Of a DNA stretch of 43,413 nt, positions 25,220 through 33,785 are shown piece after piece (within the stretch, counting starts at the first letter, position 1; every line of letters starts with the position of its first letter). The position numbers and the translations under genes are program-made. The stretch comes from a bacterium (GTDB lineage: Bacteria; Bacteroidota; Bacteroidia; Bacteroidales; Muribaculaceae): assembly GCA_004561555.1 (NCBI GenBank), contig SFVH01000017.1, positions 1-43,413 on the forward strand, in the 5' to 3' direction. The notes under the pieces are model-generated. The model did no database searches and had not been told where the DNA came from. It saw only the letters and a list, made by a program, of their open reading frames with translations.

Positions 25220-26548
25220 ATGAAAAGGTTTTTTATCGTTATAATTGCATCATGGGGATTGATTGCTACGGTTTCCGCACAGCTTTCGGTGACATCTCCG
25301 GGGAAGTCTCCTATAGAGGTCACTCCTGATGCAGGCACCGGCTTGAAGGCTGTGTATGTGGCTTATGATGCTGATAATATTGTGTTGTCGTATAAGGCGC
25401 AAGACTCCGGTGATGTGAAATGGTTTGTTTTTCATAAGCAGGGGGCTGCGTATGCCGAGGAGGTGGAGGCTACTCGCGAGGGGGAGATTACTACTATTGT
25501 CCGCCCGATGCTTGATTGCGGTTATGTGATTGAAGAGGGTGCCAAACGCACTTATTTTTGGGTTGTCGACTATTCTCAACATCGTGTGTCGATAAACAAT
25601 ATTTCGTTTGCTGATGAGCAAGATTGCGGGTTGGCTACGTTAGAGGTTGACGCCGTGTGTGACAAAATCACTTTTTATTCCATCACCGGCGTGCCTAAGA
25701 CGTTGAGTAGGGAGATTGGTGTGGAATATTCGTCGTTGGGATGGGATGCTGAAAACACTATGTACAATCCGATTACTGTCGACAACGTCATTGACAATCT
25801 TGATGGGCGACTTGTGCTCGAAGCACCGTTGTGCAACACTTCCTTTGCTTTTTCCCTCGACCGCTTTTTGAAAGAGTGGGGAGAGGAGATTGCTTATACC
25901 ACCGACACTTACACCACTAAGTCGATTGAGGTGCAAGCTTTTGCCACACAAACGGAGCGTAACAATGACAATGAGCGTAAGGAGGGTGGAGATATGCTTG
26001 GCGGCTCTGCTCCGGCGGAGATTGCTTTTGAGGCTTATTGCACTGATGCCGTGGCATATAAGGAGTGGCAGATTTCGCGTGATGCGGATTTTGCCGGCAT
26101 TGATTTGCGTTATAATGAAGAGTCGACGACCTACACTTTTCGTGAAAACGGGGTGTATTATGTGCGATTTGTGGCGAGCAACGATGATGCCTCTTGTAGC
26201 ACGGAGAGCGATGTGTTTACGGTGAGCATCGGCGAGTCGGTGTTGGAATGTCCCAATGCGTTTTCGCCCGAGGCATCGCCGGGGCATAACGATGTGTGGA
26301 AGGTGAGCTACAAGTCGATTGTGAAGTTTGATTGCTGGATTTTCGACCGTTACGGCAACGAAATCATTCATTTCAGTGACCCTTCTCAAGGTTGGGATGG
26401 TAAGCGCAAGGGCAAATATGTGAAGTCGGGCGTGTATTATTATGTCATTGAAGCGGAAGGTGCCGATGGTAAAAAATATAAGAAAAAAGGAGATATAAAC
26501 ATTATAAAAAGCACTCGTAATGATAGTCAAAACGAATCGATGGAATAA
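25220..26548 (+). CDS. Secreted protein with T9SS type B (gliding-motility-type) C-terminal domain
   Basis: A 442-residue exported protein of unknown activity. The signal peptide is about residues 1-20 (FFIVIIASWGLIATVSAQ). The middle consists of beta-rich, Ig/PKD-like stretches (about 25-335; for example VYYVRFVASNDDASCSTESDVFTVSI). The last hundred residues match the gliding motility-associated C-terminal (T9SS type B) domain: CPNAFSPEASPGHNDVWKVS, then FDCWIFDRYGNEIIHFSDP, GWDGKRKGKYVKSGVYYYVI and GDINIIKS. That predicts passage through the outer membrane by the Por/T9SS machinery. A 12-residue tail beyond the domain overlaps the start of the transglycosylase gene by 29 bases. It is the first gene of a four-gene operon. 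Confidence 0.85.
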   Translation: MKRFFIVIIASWGLIATVSAQLSVTSPGKSPIEVTPDAGTGLKAVYVAYDADNIVLSYKAQDSGDVKWFVFHKQGAAYAEEVEATREGEITTIVRPMLDCGYVIEEGAKRTYFWVVDYSQHRVSINNISFADEQDCGLATLEVDAVCDKITFYSITGVPKTLSREIGVEYSSLGWDAENTMYNPITVDNVIDNLDGRLVLEAPLCNTSFAFSLDRFLKEWGEEIAYTTDTYTTKSIEVQAFATQTERNNDNERKEGGDMLGGSAPAEIAFEAYCTDAVAYKEWQISRDADFAGIDLRYNEESTTYTFRENGVYYVRFVASNDDASCSTESDVFTVSIGESVLECPNAFSPEASPGHNDVWKVSYKSIVKFDCWIFDRYGNEIIHFSDPSQGWDGKRKGKYVKSGVYYYVIEAEGADGKKYKKKGDINIIKSTRNDSQNESME

Positions 26549-27440
26549 GTGGATTAGTGGAGTCGTTTTAGCAGTAATGTCGGCTACGGCGTGGGCACAG
26601 TCCACTCCGCCGATACCTATGAAGGTGGATTTTGCAGGGGTGTCGTATGACATGGACCGCATTGACCGCTACGAACGCCTTGACCGAGAGGTCATTGCCT
26701 TCACTTACGGACACACCAACACATTGCTGTCAATCAAGCGAGCCAATCGTTATGCTCCGGCGATAACCAAGGTGCTTAAGGAGCAGGGAGTGCCCGAAGA
26801 TTTTTTATATTTAGCAGTTATTGAGAGTCATCTTGACAATACTGCCGTGTCGGGAGCGAAGGCTGCCGGGATGTGGCAGTTTATGCCTGCCACTGCACGT
26901 CAGTACGGGCTTGAGGTGACCGATTATGTCGATGAGCGTTACGATTATGAGAAGGCCACTCTTGCCGCTTGTAAATATCTCAAAGCGGCTTATCGCAAAT
27001 ATGGCTGTTGGATTACGGTGGCGGCTTCTTACAATGGTGGGATGGGGCGTATTTCCGACCGCTTGGAGGAGCAGAATGTCAACTCTGCGATGGATTTGTA
27101 TCTTAATAAAGAAACGTCGAGATATATCTATCGGTTGCTTGCCGTTAAGCTGGTGATGGAGCATCCTGCAGATTATGGGTTTGCTCTTAGCGACGAACAG
27201 CTTTATCAGCCCTTGGAATATGATGAATACAAGGTGTCTTCACCTGTCGAGAGTTGGGTGACTTGGGCGCAAGAGCATGGGGCAACCTACCTGCAAGTGA
27301 GAGAATACAATCCCTGGATTAGAGGCGATATGTTGCCAAATAAGACGGGTAAGACATATATAGTGAGACTTCCAAAAAAGGCTTCGTTTTATCGTAGCCG
27401 AATAACTAATGTAACCCATAATCCGAATTGGACAAATTAG
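26520..27440 (+). CDS. Lytic transglycosylase, GH23 (SLT/MltD-like, no LysM)
   Basis: A periplasmic peptidoglycan lyase that cuts between MurNAc and GlcNAc, leaving 1,6-anhydroMurNAc. The 306-residue product has a signal peptide (about 1-27, GVVLAVMSATAWAQ). The SLT domain spans about residues 80-230: catalytic glutamate E102 in LAVIESHLDN, the GAKAAGMWQFMPATARQYGL motif, and AASYNGGMGRI. No LysM repeats follow, unlike MltD; the tail of about 70 residues is short. Its start lies inside the previous gene (29-base overlap), and its stop overlaps the TTG start of uvrA by 13 bases, so coupling is likely. Confidence 0.92.
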   Translation: MIVKTNRWNKWISGVVLAVMSATAWAQSTPPIPMKVDFAGVSYDMDRIDRYERLDREVIAFTYGHTNTLLSIKRANRYAPAITKVLKEQGVPEDFLYLAVIESHLDNTAVSGAKAAGMWQFMPATARQYGLEVTDYVDERYDYEKATLAACKYLKAAYRKYGCWITVAASYNGGMGRISDRLEEQNVNSAMDLYLNKETSRYIYRLLAVKLVMEHPADYGFALSDEQLYQPLEYDEYKVSSPVESWVTWAQEHGATYLQVREYNPWIRGDMLPNKTGKTYIVRLPKKASFYRSRITNVTHNPNWTN

Positions 27441-30265
27441 ACGAACAGATTGCAGAGCAGTCGGATTGTGTGGCTGTGTATGGAGCACGGGTGCACAATC
27501 TAAAAAATATTGATGCTTTTATACCTCACAACAAGTTGACCGTAATCACCGGGTTGAGTGGTAGCGGCAAGTCGTCGTTGGCTTTCGACACTATTTATGC
27601 CGAGGGACAGCGTCGATATGTGGAGACGTTTTCTTCTTATGCAAGAAATATGTTGGGAGTGCTTGAGCGCCCTGATGTAGATAAGATTACGGGATTGTGT
27701 CCGGTGATTTCTATTGAGCAAAAGACGGTGAATAAAAACCCGCGCTCCACGATAGGCACTATCACCGAGATTTACGACTTCTTGCGCCTGCTGTATGCTC
27801 GTGCCGGAGTAGCGGTGTCGTATGTCAGTGGTGAAAAGATGGTGAAGTATACCGAGGAGCAAATCCTAAATCTTATTCTTGAGAAGTTTGTCGCTAAGAA
27901 AGTGCTTATCTTGTCGCCGTTGGTGAATAATCGCAAGGGACATTATAAGGAGCTGTTTGAGCAGTTGCGCAAGAAGGGTTATCTCAATGTGCGCATCGAC
28001 GGGGAAATGAAAGAGCTGACGCCGGGATTAAAGCTCGACCGATATAAGAACCACAGCATCGAACTCGTAGTGGACAAGCTCAAGGTGGCAGCTAAAGACT
28101 CTCAACGACTGAAAGACACGATTGCTTTGGCAATGAAGCAGGGCAAGGGCGTGATGCAAGTGTTTGATGTTGAGGCTGATAAAGGACATTACTATAGTCG
28201 CGCATTGATGGACCCTGCCACCGGTTTGTCTTATCGCGAGCCGGCGCCCCACAATTTTTCTTTTAATTCGATGCAAGGCGCTTGCCCGAAATGTAAAGGC
28301 CTCGGCACGGTGAATATTATCGACATCGACAAGATTATTCCTGACAGGACAAAGTCGATTTATGCCGGGGGAATATTGCCGTTGGGCAGCTATGCAAACA
28401 CCTTTATCTTCAATCAGATTGCGGCTATTTGCGAGAAAAACGGATTTACGATAAAGACACCCATCGAGCAGCTTCCGGAAGAAGTGCTCGACGCAATCCT
28501 CAATGGGACCGATGAAAATTTGTTTTCGGCAGAGGGAATAACCGGCGGTTATTCTCGTAGCTATGAGGGTATAGTGAAATATGTGGAGATGCAACAAAAC
28601 GATGACTCCAACAGCCGCGCACAGAAGTGGGCAGGGCAATTTTATCGCCAAATGGTGTGCCCTCAATGTCATGGCGCACGGCTCAACAAGGAGGCTCTTC
28701 ACTATTATATTTCCGGGAAAACAATAGTCGACCTTACGCAGATGGAATTGTCGGAGCTTATACCGTGGATTGACACCATTGAGGAGAAGATGACGGATAA
28801 ACAGAAAGCCATTGCCAAGGAGATACTCAAGGAGATACGTTCGCGATTGCATTTCTTGCAAGAGGTGGGGTTAGACTATCTGTCGTTGGGGCGTAGCTCT
28901 ATGTCGCTCTCCGGCGGCGAGAGTCAGCGCATACGTCTTGCCACGCAAATAGGGTCGCAGTTGGTCAATGTGCTGTATATTCTCGACGAGCCAAGCATCG
29001 GACTGCATCAGCGCGACAATGATAGGCTCATTCGGTCGCTCAAGGAATTGCGCGATGTGGGTAATTCGATTATTGTGGTGGAACACGATAAGGATATGAT
29101 GCTTGAGGCTGATTATCTCATTGATATCGGTCCGAAAGCCGGACGCAAGGGCGGATATGTGGTGTTTGCCGGCACGCCTGAAGAAATGCTCAAGAGCGAC
29201 ACTCTCACCGCGCGCTATATCAAAGGCGAATTGTCGGTGCCTATCCCGTCGACGAGGCGTCAAGGCAATGGCTTGTCGCTGACAATCAAAGGGTGTAGGG
29301 GCAACAATCTGAAAAATGTGGATTTCACGTTGCCATTGGGTATGCTGGTGTGTGTCACCGGGGTGTCGGGAAGTGGTAAGTCGACGCTCATCAATGAGAC
29401 GCTTCAGCCTATTTTGAGCAAGCATTTTTTTCGCTCGCTGAAAGAGCCGTTGGAGTATGATGTAATTGAGGGTATTGATAATATTGACAAGGTGGTTACC
29501 GTCGACCAAGCTCCTATAGGAAAGACTCCTCGCTCAAATCCCGCCACTTATACTAATATTTTTGCGAGCATACGGAAGCTATTTGTGGAGCTGCCGGAGG
29601 CGCGCATACGCGGATATAAGCCCGGAAGGTTTTCGTTTAATATCTCCGGGGGACGCTGTGAGGTGTGCAAAGGCAACGGCTATCGCTCGATAGAGATGAA
29701 TTTTTTACCAAATGTGCTTGTGCCTTGCGAGGAGTGTCACGGTCAGCGTTATAATCGTGAAACATTGGAGGTGAGATTTAAGGGGAAATCGATTGCCGAT
29801 ATTCTTGACATGACTATCAATCAGGCGGTGGAATTTTTTGACAATGTGCCATCGATACTATCTAAAATCAAGGTGTTGCAAGATGTTGGCTTGGGATATG
29901 TGAAGCTCGGACAGCCGTCGACCACTCTTTCGGGGGGCGAGAATCAGCGTGTGAAACTTGCCACTGAGCTGGCAAAAAAGGACACCGGCAAGACGTTGTT
30001 TATTCTCGACGAGCCCACCACAGGGCTGCATTTTGAGGATATCCGTATTCTTATGAAGTTGCTCAACAAACTTGTGGAGCGCGGCAATACGGTGCTTGTA
30101 ATAGAGCATAATTTAGACGTGGTGAAATGTGCTGACTATGTGATAGATATGGGTCCTGACGGCGGTAAGAACGGTGGAACAATTGTGGCTCAAGGCACCC
30201 CTGAACAAATAGCTGCGTCAAAGCATTCCATTACTGGAAGGTTTCTTAAAAAAGAATTAAAATGA
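27428..30265 (+). CDS. uvrA: Excinuclease ABC subunit A
   Basis: The damage-recognition ATPase of nucleotide excision repair, acting with UvrB. At 945 residues it is full length. Both ABC modules are present: Walker A GLSGSGKSSLAFDTIYAEGQ and GVSGSGKSTLIN, with signatures SLSGGESQRIRLATQIG and TLSGGENQRVKLATELAK and Walker B YILDEPSIGLHQRD and FILDEPTTGLHFED. Zinc-binding cysteines appear in GACPKCKGLG, CPQCHGARL, GRCEVCKGNGYRSIEMNF and CEECHGQRYN. The frame has no suitable ATG before the first Walker A. The only sensible start is TTG at 27428, inside the end of the transglycosylase gene. The stop overlaps the hydrolase start by 4 bases. Confidence 0.97.
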   Translation: MDKLDEQIAEQSDCVAVYGARVHNLKNIDAFIPHNKLTVITGLSGSGKSSLAFDTIYAEGQRRYVETFSSYARNMLGVLERPDVDKITGLCPVISIEQKTVNKNPRSTIGTITEIYDFLRLLYARAGVAVSYVSGEKMVKYTEEQILNLILEKFVAKKVLILSPLVNNRKGHYKELFEQLRKKGYLNVRIDGEMKELTPGLKLDRYKNHSIELVVDKLKVAAKDSQRLKDTIALAMKQGKGVMQVFDVEADKGHYYSRALMDPATGLSYREPAPHNFSFNSMQGACPKCKGLGTVNIIDIDKIIPDRTKSIYAGGILPLGSYANTFIFNQIAAICEKNGFTIKTPIEQLPEEVLDAILNGTDENLFSAEGITGGYSRSYEGIVKYVEMQQNDDSNSRAQKWAGQFYRQMVCPQCHGARLNKEALHYYISGKTIVDLTQMELSELIPWIDTIEEKMTDKQKAIAKEILKEIRSRLHFLQEVGLDYLSLGRSSMSLSGGESQRIRLATQIGSQLVNVLYILDEPSIGLHQRDNDRLIRSLKELRDVGNSIIVVEHDKDMMLEADYLIDIGPKAGRKGGYVVFAGTPEEMLKSDTLTARYIKGELSVPIPSTRRQGNGLSLTIKGCRGNNLKNVDFTLPLGMLVCVTGVSGSGKSTLINETLQPILSKHFFRSLKEPLEYDVIEGIDNIDKVVTVDQAPIGKTPRSNPATYTNIFASIRKLFVELPEARIRGYKPGRFSFNISGGRCEVCKGNGYRSIEMNFLPNVLVPCEECHGQRYNRETLEVRFKGKSIADILDMTINQAVEFFDNVPSILSKIKVLQDVGLGYVKLGQPSTTLSGGENQRVKLATELAKKDTGKTLFILDEPTTGLHFEDIRILMKLLNKLVERGNTVLVIEHNLDVVKCADYVIDMGPDGGKNGGTIVAQGTPEQIAASKHSITGRFLKKELK

Positions 30266-31173
30266 TGAAGTGCATTTTCGTTTTTTTCTTTGTCGTAACA
30301 TCGGTTTTGTTGACTTCAGCCCGCAGTTGGCAAACAGATATCCTCGGTGATAGCTATGAGCACACTGTGGTGGAGATGTCTGATGATTACAGCGGCGAGG
30401 TGGTAGCCTCTATTGTGCGCCATCGCGGTGTGGCAACAAAAGATGTGGCAATGCTTTATGTGCATGGCTACAATGATTATTTCTTTCAGTCGCAATTAGG
30501 CGATAGTGTTGTGGCTCACGGATATGGATTTTATGCAGTGGATTTGCGCAAATACGGTCGCTCGCTGCGTGAAGGGCAGCGACCTTTTGAGCTTCGGAAT
30601 ATCCGCGAGTATTATGAAGATTTGGATTCTGCAATAAGTGTGATGCGCGAAGACGGATGGACGAAGGTTGTGATGGCGGCACATTCCACCGGCGGTCTGA
30701 TTACGTCGTGCTATCTTTCGGAGCGTAATATCCCTCAGGTGAGGGCTTTAGTGCTCAATAGCCCGTTTCTCGATATGAATCTCGGAGGTTTTATGGAGAA
30801 AGTGGCAGTACCTGTGGTTTCGGTGTTGCCTTTTAAGAATATTAGTATCAGCCAAGGTGATAGCAATGCTTATGCTCAGAGTTTGCTGAAGCGTTATCAT
30901 GGCGAATGGGATTACGACACTAATTGGAAGTATGAAATCTCGCCTGATGTGACCTCCGGATGGATTTCGGCAATCCATAAAGCACATCGTTTTATCCACA
31001 AGAAAGCTGATGTCAAGGTGCCTATACTTCTTATGCATTCCGACAATAGTGTGTCGGGTAGCTGTTGGAGCGAGGCGTTTAACCATGGCGATGCGGTGCT
31101 TGATGTAGACGATATATCAAAATATGGCAAGCGGCTTTTGATGCCGGAGGCTAAAATGAAGCCGAGAGGGTGA
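30262..31173 (+). CDS. Alpha/beta hydrolase, apparently truncated at the 3' end
   Basis: A serine hydrolase of the lysophospholipase-like (Hydrolase_4) group with an N-terminal signal peptide (about residues 1-20). The core is clear: MLYVHGYNDYFFQ, YAVDLRKYGRS, and nucleophile S142 in VMAAHSTGGLI. LLMHSDNSVSGSCWSE supplies the probable acid D261. The expected catalytic histidine, normally a few dozen residues after that aspartate, is not found. The reading frame ends LLMPEAKMKPRG and runs 23 bases into the end of the convergent TonB-receptor gene, and none of the three forward frames restores a G-x-H motif. The product is therefore probably inactive, or has lost about 40-60 residues by deletion. 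It overlaps uvrA by 4 bases. Confidence 0.8.
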   Translation: MMKCIFVFFFVVTSVLLTSARSWQTDILGDSYEHTVVEMSDDYSGEVVASIVRHRGVATKDVAMLYVHGYNDYFFQSQLGDSVVAHGYGFYAVDLRKYGRSLREGQRPFELRNIREYYEDLDSAISVMREDGWTKVVMAAHSTGGLITSCYLSERNIPQVRALVLNSPFLDMNLGGFMEKVAVPVVSVLPFKNISISQGDSNAYAQSLLKRYHGEWDYDTNWKYEISPDVTSGWISAIHKAHRFIHKKADVKVPILLMHSDNSVSGSCWSEAFNHGDAVLDVDDISKYGKRLLMPEAKMKPRG

Positions 31174-33559
31174 GATTAAATTGTCGTCCGGTGAGATAGT
31201 TGGGCACGGCATATTGCAAGTTGTTGACGTCGGTCACCCAATAGCAACTGCTCACGTTGGAAATGCCCAACAGGTTAAACACATCCACTCCGATGTTTAT
31301 GCTCTTAAAGTGACGCCAAAAGTTGTAGGGACGCACCCCTTCGGTAGGAGCCCCAACGAGTTGGTATTGAAATCCTATATCCACACGTTTGTAGGCAGGC
31401 ATACGCACCCATGCTATGTCGCGTGTTACTTGTGGCGGTGTCATCGGGAAGCCGTCGGAGAGCACGCCTCGCAAGCTGAATTTAAGCTTGGGAAATCGCG
31501 GAAAATAGTCGGTAATGAAGAGGCTTACGCTGTAGCGTTGGTCGGTGGGGCGCGGCACTTTCACGCCGTTAAGCGTCTCTTGAGTTTTCATCAATGAGAA
31601 GCTGAGCCAAGAGTCGGTGCCCGGAACAAACTGCCCGAAGAGCTTGAAGTCGACGCCGGCGATATATCCTTTTGAGGCATTTTCGCCGCTATACACGAGC
31701 TTAAGGTTGTCAAGTTCGTAGGGTATGAGATTTGACAGATTTTTATAGTAGGCCTCAGCAGTGAGCTTAAACGGGCGGTCCATAGCTCGGAATGTATAGT
31801 CACTTCCTAAAATCAGCTGTATGCTTCGTTGGCTTTTGATTTCGTTGTTCAGCACTTGATAGGAGTTGCCGTTTTCGTCGGTTTTGGTGATGCGAAATTC
31901 TTTGTAAAACGGAGATTGATAGTATATCCCGGCAGCCAATCGCATTGCAATATTGCTTTTGCCTTCCGGGATAAATCCCACACTCACGCGCGGACTGATG
32001 AGCAGCTCATTGTTGAAATCCCAATACGACAGGCGGATGCCTCCGTTGAAAGAAAACAAGCCGAGGCTTGTGGCAAGTTTGTAGGTGTCGTGCACGAAGC
32101 ATGAGATTTTGTTGGTCGAGAGGTCGTGGCGAGAGGAGAGGTTGTAGACCATTTTCACCTGACCTTCTGTGTTGGGAAGCGAGTAGCCGGCGGAATCGCG
32201 CATTTCCCACTCGTTGGAACGGTCGTACACTTTACGGTGGTTATACTCCACTCCATAGCTGATGTTGTGGTTGTTAATACCCGTAAGCCCTTTGAGCTGG
32301 AGGGTAGCCACACTTGCTTTCAGTCGGTTGCGAGCATGCTCTAAATATTTTCCTACGCCTACTTCGCCGCCCACTGAGTTGTCGCCGTCGTTGGTGCCTG
32401 CTTCATCCAGCCAATATTCGCCGGAGATGTCATAGCTCACGAGTTCGTTGGTTTGAAAAGCGGACGCCATAAGGGTGAATTTTGACTTGTGTGTAGTGGT
32501 GTAGTTTAGTTCCAATGCGCCGAAATATGTTTCAAACTTGTCGTGCTCTTCACCGTCGAAATACACGGTAAATTCTTTCACGTTTTCCGAAGTGCCAAAT
32601 GATGTTTCGCGTGTTGTAGGTTTAAATCGGTAGTCGTTTGACGAGATGTTACCCAAAAACGACACATCCCATCGGTCGTTGATTTTATACCTTAGGTTGG
32701 TCTGATAATCAAGATAGGTTGGGTCATATTCGCCTTTCGAATCCATCGAGCTGAGAAGCGAGGCGTTTTTCTTAAAACGAAAGCCGTGAAGCTGCGAGAA
32801 GCGTCCGGTGTTGTGACCCACAGAAGCCTCAGCACCCATCAAACTCGCTGCCACAGTGCCCTCAAAGGCTTCCGGCTGACGATAGGTGATATCGAGCACC
32901 GACGACATCTTGTCGCCATATTCGGCTGAAAAGCCGCCGGTAGAAAATTGGATATTCCCCACCAGGTTTGGATTGATAATGCTCAATCCTTCTTGCTGTC
33001 CGGAGGAAATCAATAGTGGCCGATAGACTTCAATTCCGTTGATATACACGGAGTTTTCGTCGTAAGAGCCCCCTCTCACGGAGTATTGCGAACTCATCTC
33101 GTTTTTTGAAGTAACGCCAGCCATTGTAGAGATAAGGTTTTCTACGCCGTTGCCCGACACAGCCGAAGACAGTTTGAGCGTTTCGGCATCAAGATTTTGC
33201 ATGCCGTCGGTCTGTTTGCGATATTCGGTCACTGTCACTCCTTGCAGCTCGGTGGTAATATCTGTGAGTTTTACTGTTAGATTGACTTCACCTTCTGCTT
33301 TAATAAGCCTTTGACTACGCTCTTTATATCCGATACATGTGAAAATCACTTCGATAGTGTCGCTTTGTGCCACAGTGAGCGAATAAGAGCCGTCAAGGCC
33401 GGTTGTCGCGCCTATGGCAGTCTTTGCGATGCGCACTGTGGCAAACTCGATGGGTTGACTATTGTTGTCGAGCACTTTGCCGAAGATTTTCACTTGCGCT
33501 TTCATCCCGATGCCAACGCAAAGGAGGATAAGTAGATATATGAGTCGTCGTAAATTCAT
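31151..33559 (-). CDS. TonB-dependent outer-membrane receptor with carboxypeptidase-like N-terminal domain
   Basis: An outer-membrane active transporter of unknown ligand, about 802 residues. A signal peptide (LIYLLILLCVGIGMKAQ) precedes a CarboxypepD_reg-like domain (about residues 22-100: KIFGKVLDNNSQPIEFATVRI, GLDGSYSLTV). The plug (about 110-220) contains TVTEYRKQTDGMQNL and SSQYSVRGGSYDENSVYINGIEVY. The beta-barrel follows and ends RQFNLTLSASF with the terminal phenylalanine. It is shorter than SusC/RagA proteins and has no SusD partner, so it is not a glycan SusCD pair. I start at ATG 33559 (MNLRRLIYLL) rather than four codons earlier. Its stop lies 23 bases inside the hydrolase frame coming the other way. 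Confidence 0.92.
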   Translation of the reverse strand: MNLRRLIYLLILLCVGIGMKAQVKIFGKVLDNNSQPIEFATVRIAKTAIGATTGLDGSYSLTVAQSDTIEVIFTCIGYKERSQRLIKAEGEVNLTVKLTDITTELQGVTVTEYRKQTDGMQNLDAETLKLSSAVSGNGVENLISTMAGVTSKNEMSSQYSVRGGSYDENSVYINGIEVYRPLLISSGQQEGLSIINPNLVGNIQFSTGGFSAEYGDKMSSVLDITYRQPEAFEGTVAASLMGAEASVGHNTGRFSQLHGFRFKKNASLLSSMDSKGEYDPTYLDYQTNLRYKINDRWDVSFLGNISSNDYRFKPTTRETSFGTSENVKEFTVYFDGEEHDKFETYFGALELNYTTTHKSKFTLMASAFQTNELVSYDISGEYWLDEAGTNDGDNSVGGEVGVGKYLEHARNRLKASVATLQLKGLTGINNHNISYGVEYNHRKVYDRSNEWEMRDSAGYSLPNTEGQVKMVYNLSSRHDLSTNKISCFVHDTYKLATSLGLFSFNGGIRLSYWDFNNELLISPRVSVGFIPEGKSNIAMRLAAGIYYQSPFYKEFRITKTDENGNSYQVLNNEIKSQRSIQLILGSDYTFRAMDRPFKLTAEAYYKNLSNLIPYELDNLKLVYSGENASKGYIAGVDFKLFGQFVPGTDSWLSFSLMKTQETLNGVKVPRPTDQRYSVSLFITDYFPRFPKLKFSLRGVLSDGFPMTPPQVTRDIAWVRMPAYKRVDIGFQYQLVGAPTEGVRPYNFWRHFKSINIGVDVFNLLGISNVSSCYWVTDVNNLQYAVPNYLTGRQFNLTLSASF

Positions 33560-33726
33560 TTTCAAACACATAGTGACATAAGTTAAAACGCAAAAGTTGC
33601 CGAATAATTATATTTTCCTCCAATAATTTTTTATGAAGGAAACAGCTGAGATGGTTTTTCGCAATTTTTGAGCGATTGTGTGTAGCGCAAAATGACCTCT
33701 TGCTATGCAATAAGGTCATAATCATG

Positions 33727-33758
33727 AAAAAAGCGAGACAACAATAATGTTGCCTCGC
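33727..33758 (-). terminator. Intrinsic terminator of acpP-fabF
   Basis: Read on the minus strand, GCGAGGCAACA pairs with TGTTGTCTCGC (one G-U) across a 4-base loop and is followed by six T (complement of 33727-33732). It lies 28 bases after the fabF stop and oriented to it. Confidence 0.85.
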
Positions 33759-33785
33759 CTTTTGTGATTTATTACGTAGTAGCGA

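Noticed and set aside
25640..26662. 340-codon minus-strand open frame
   Set aside because: It lies opposite the T9SS cargo and transglycosylase genes, both with clear signals and domains. The frame has no signal, domain or promoter of its own.
31151..33559. SusC-type receptor of a polysaccharide utilisation locus
   Set aside because: The protein is about 800 residues, shorter than SusC, and no susD gene is adjacent. I call it only a TonB-dependent receptor.
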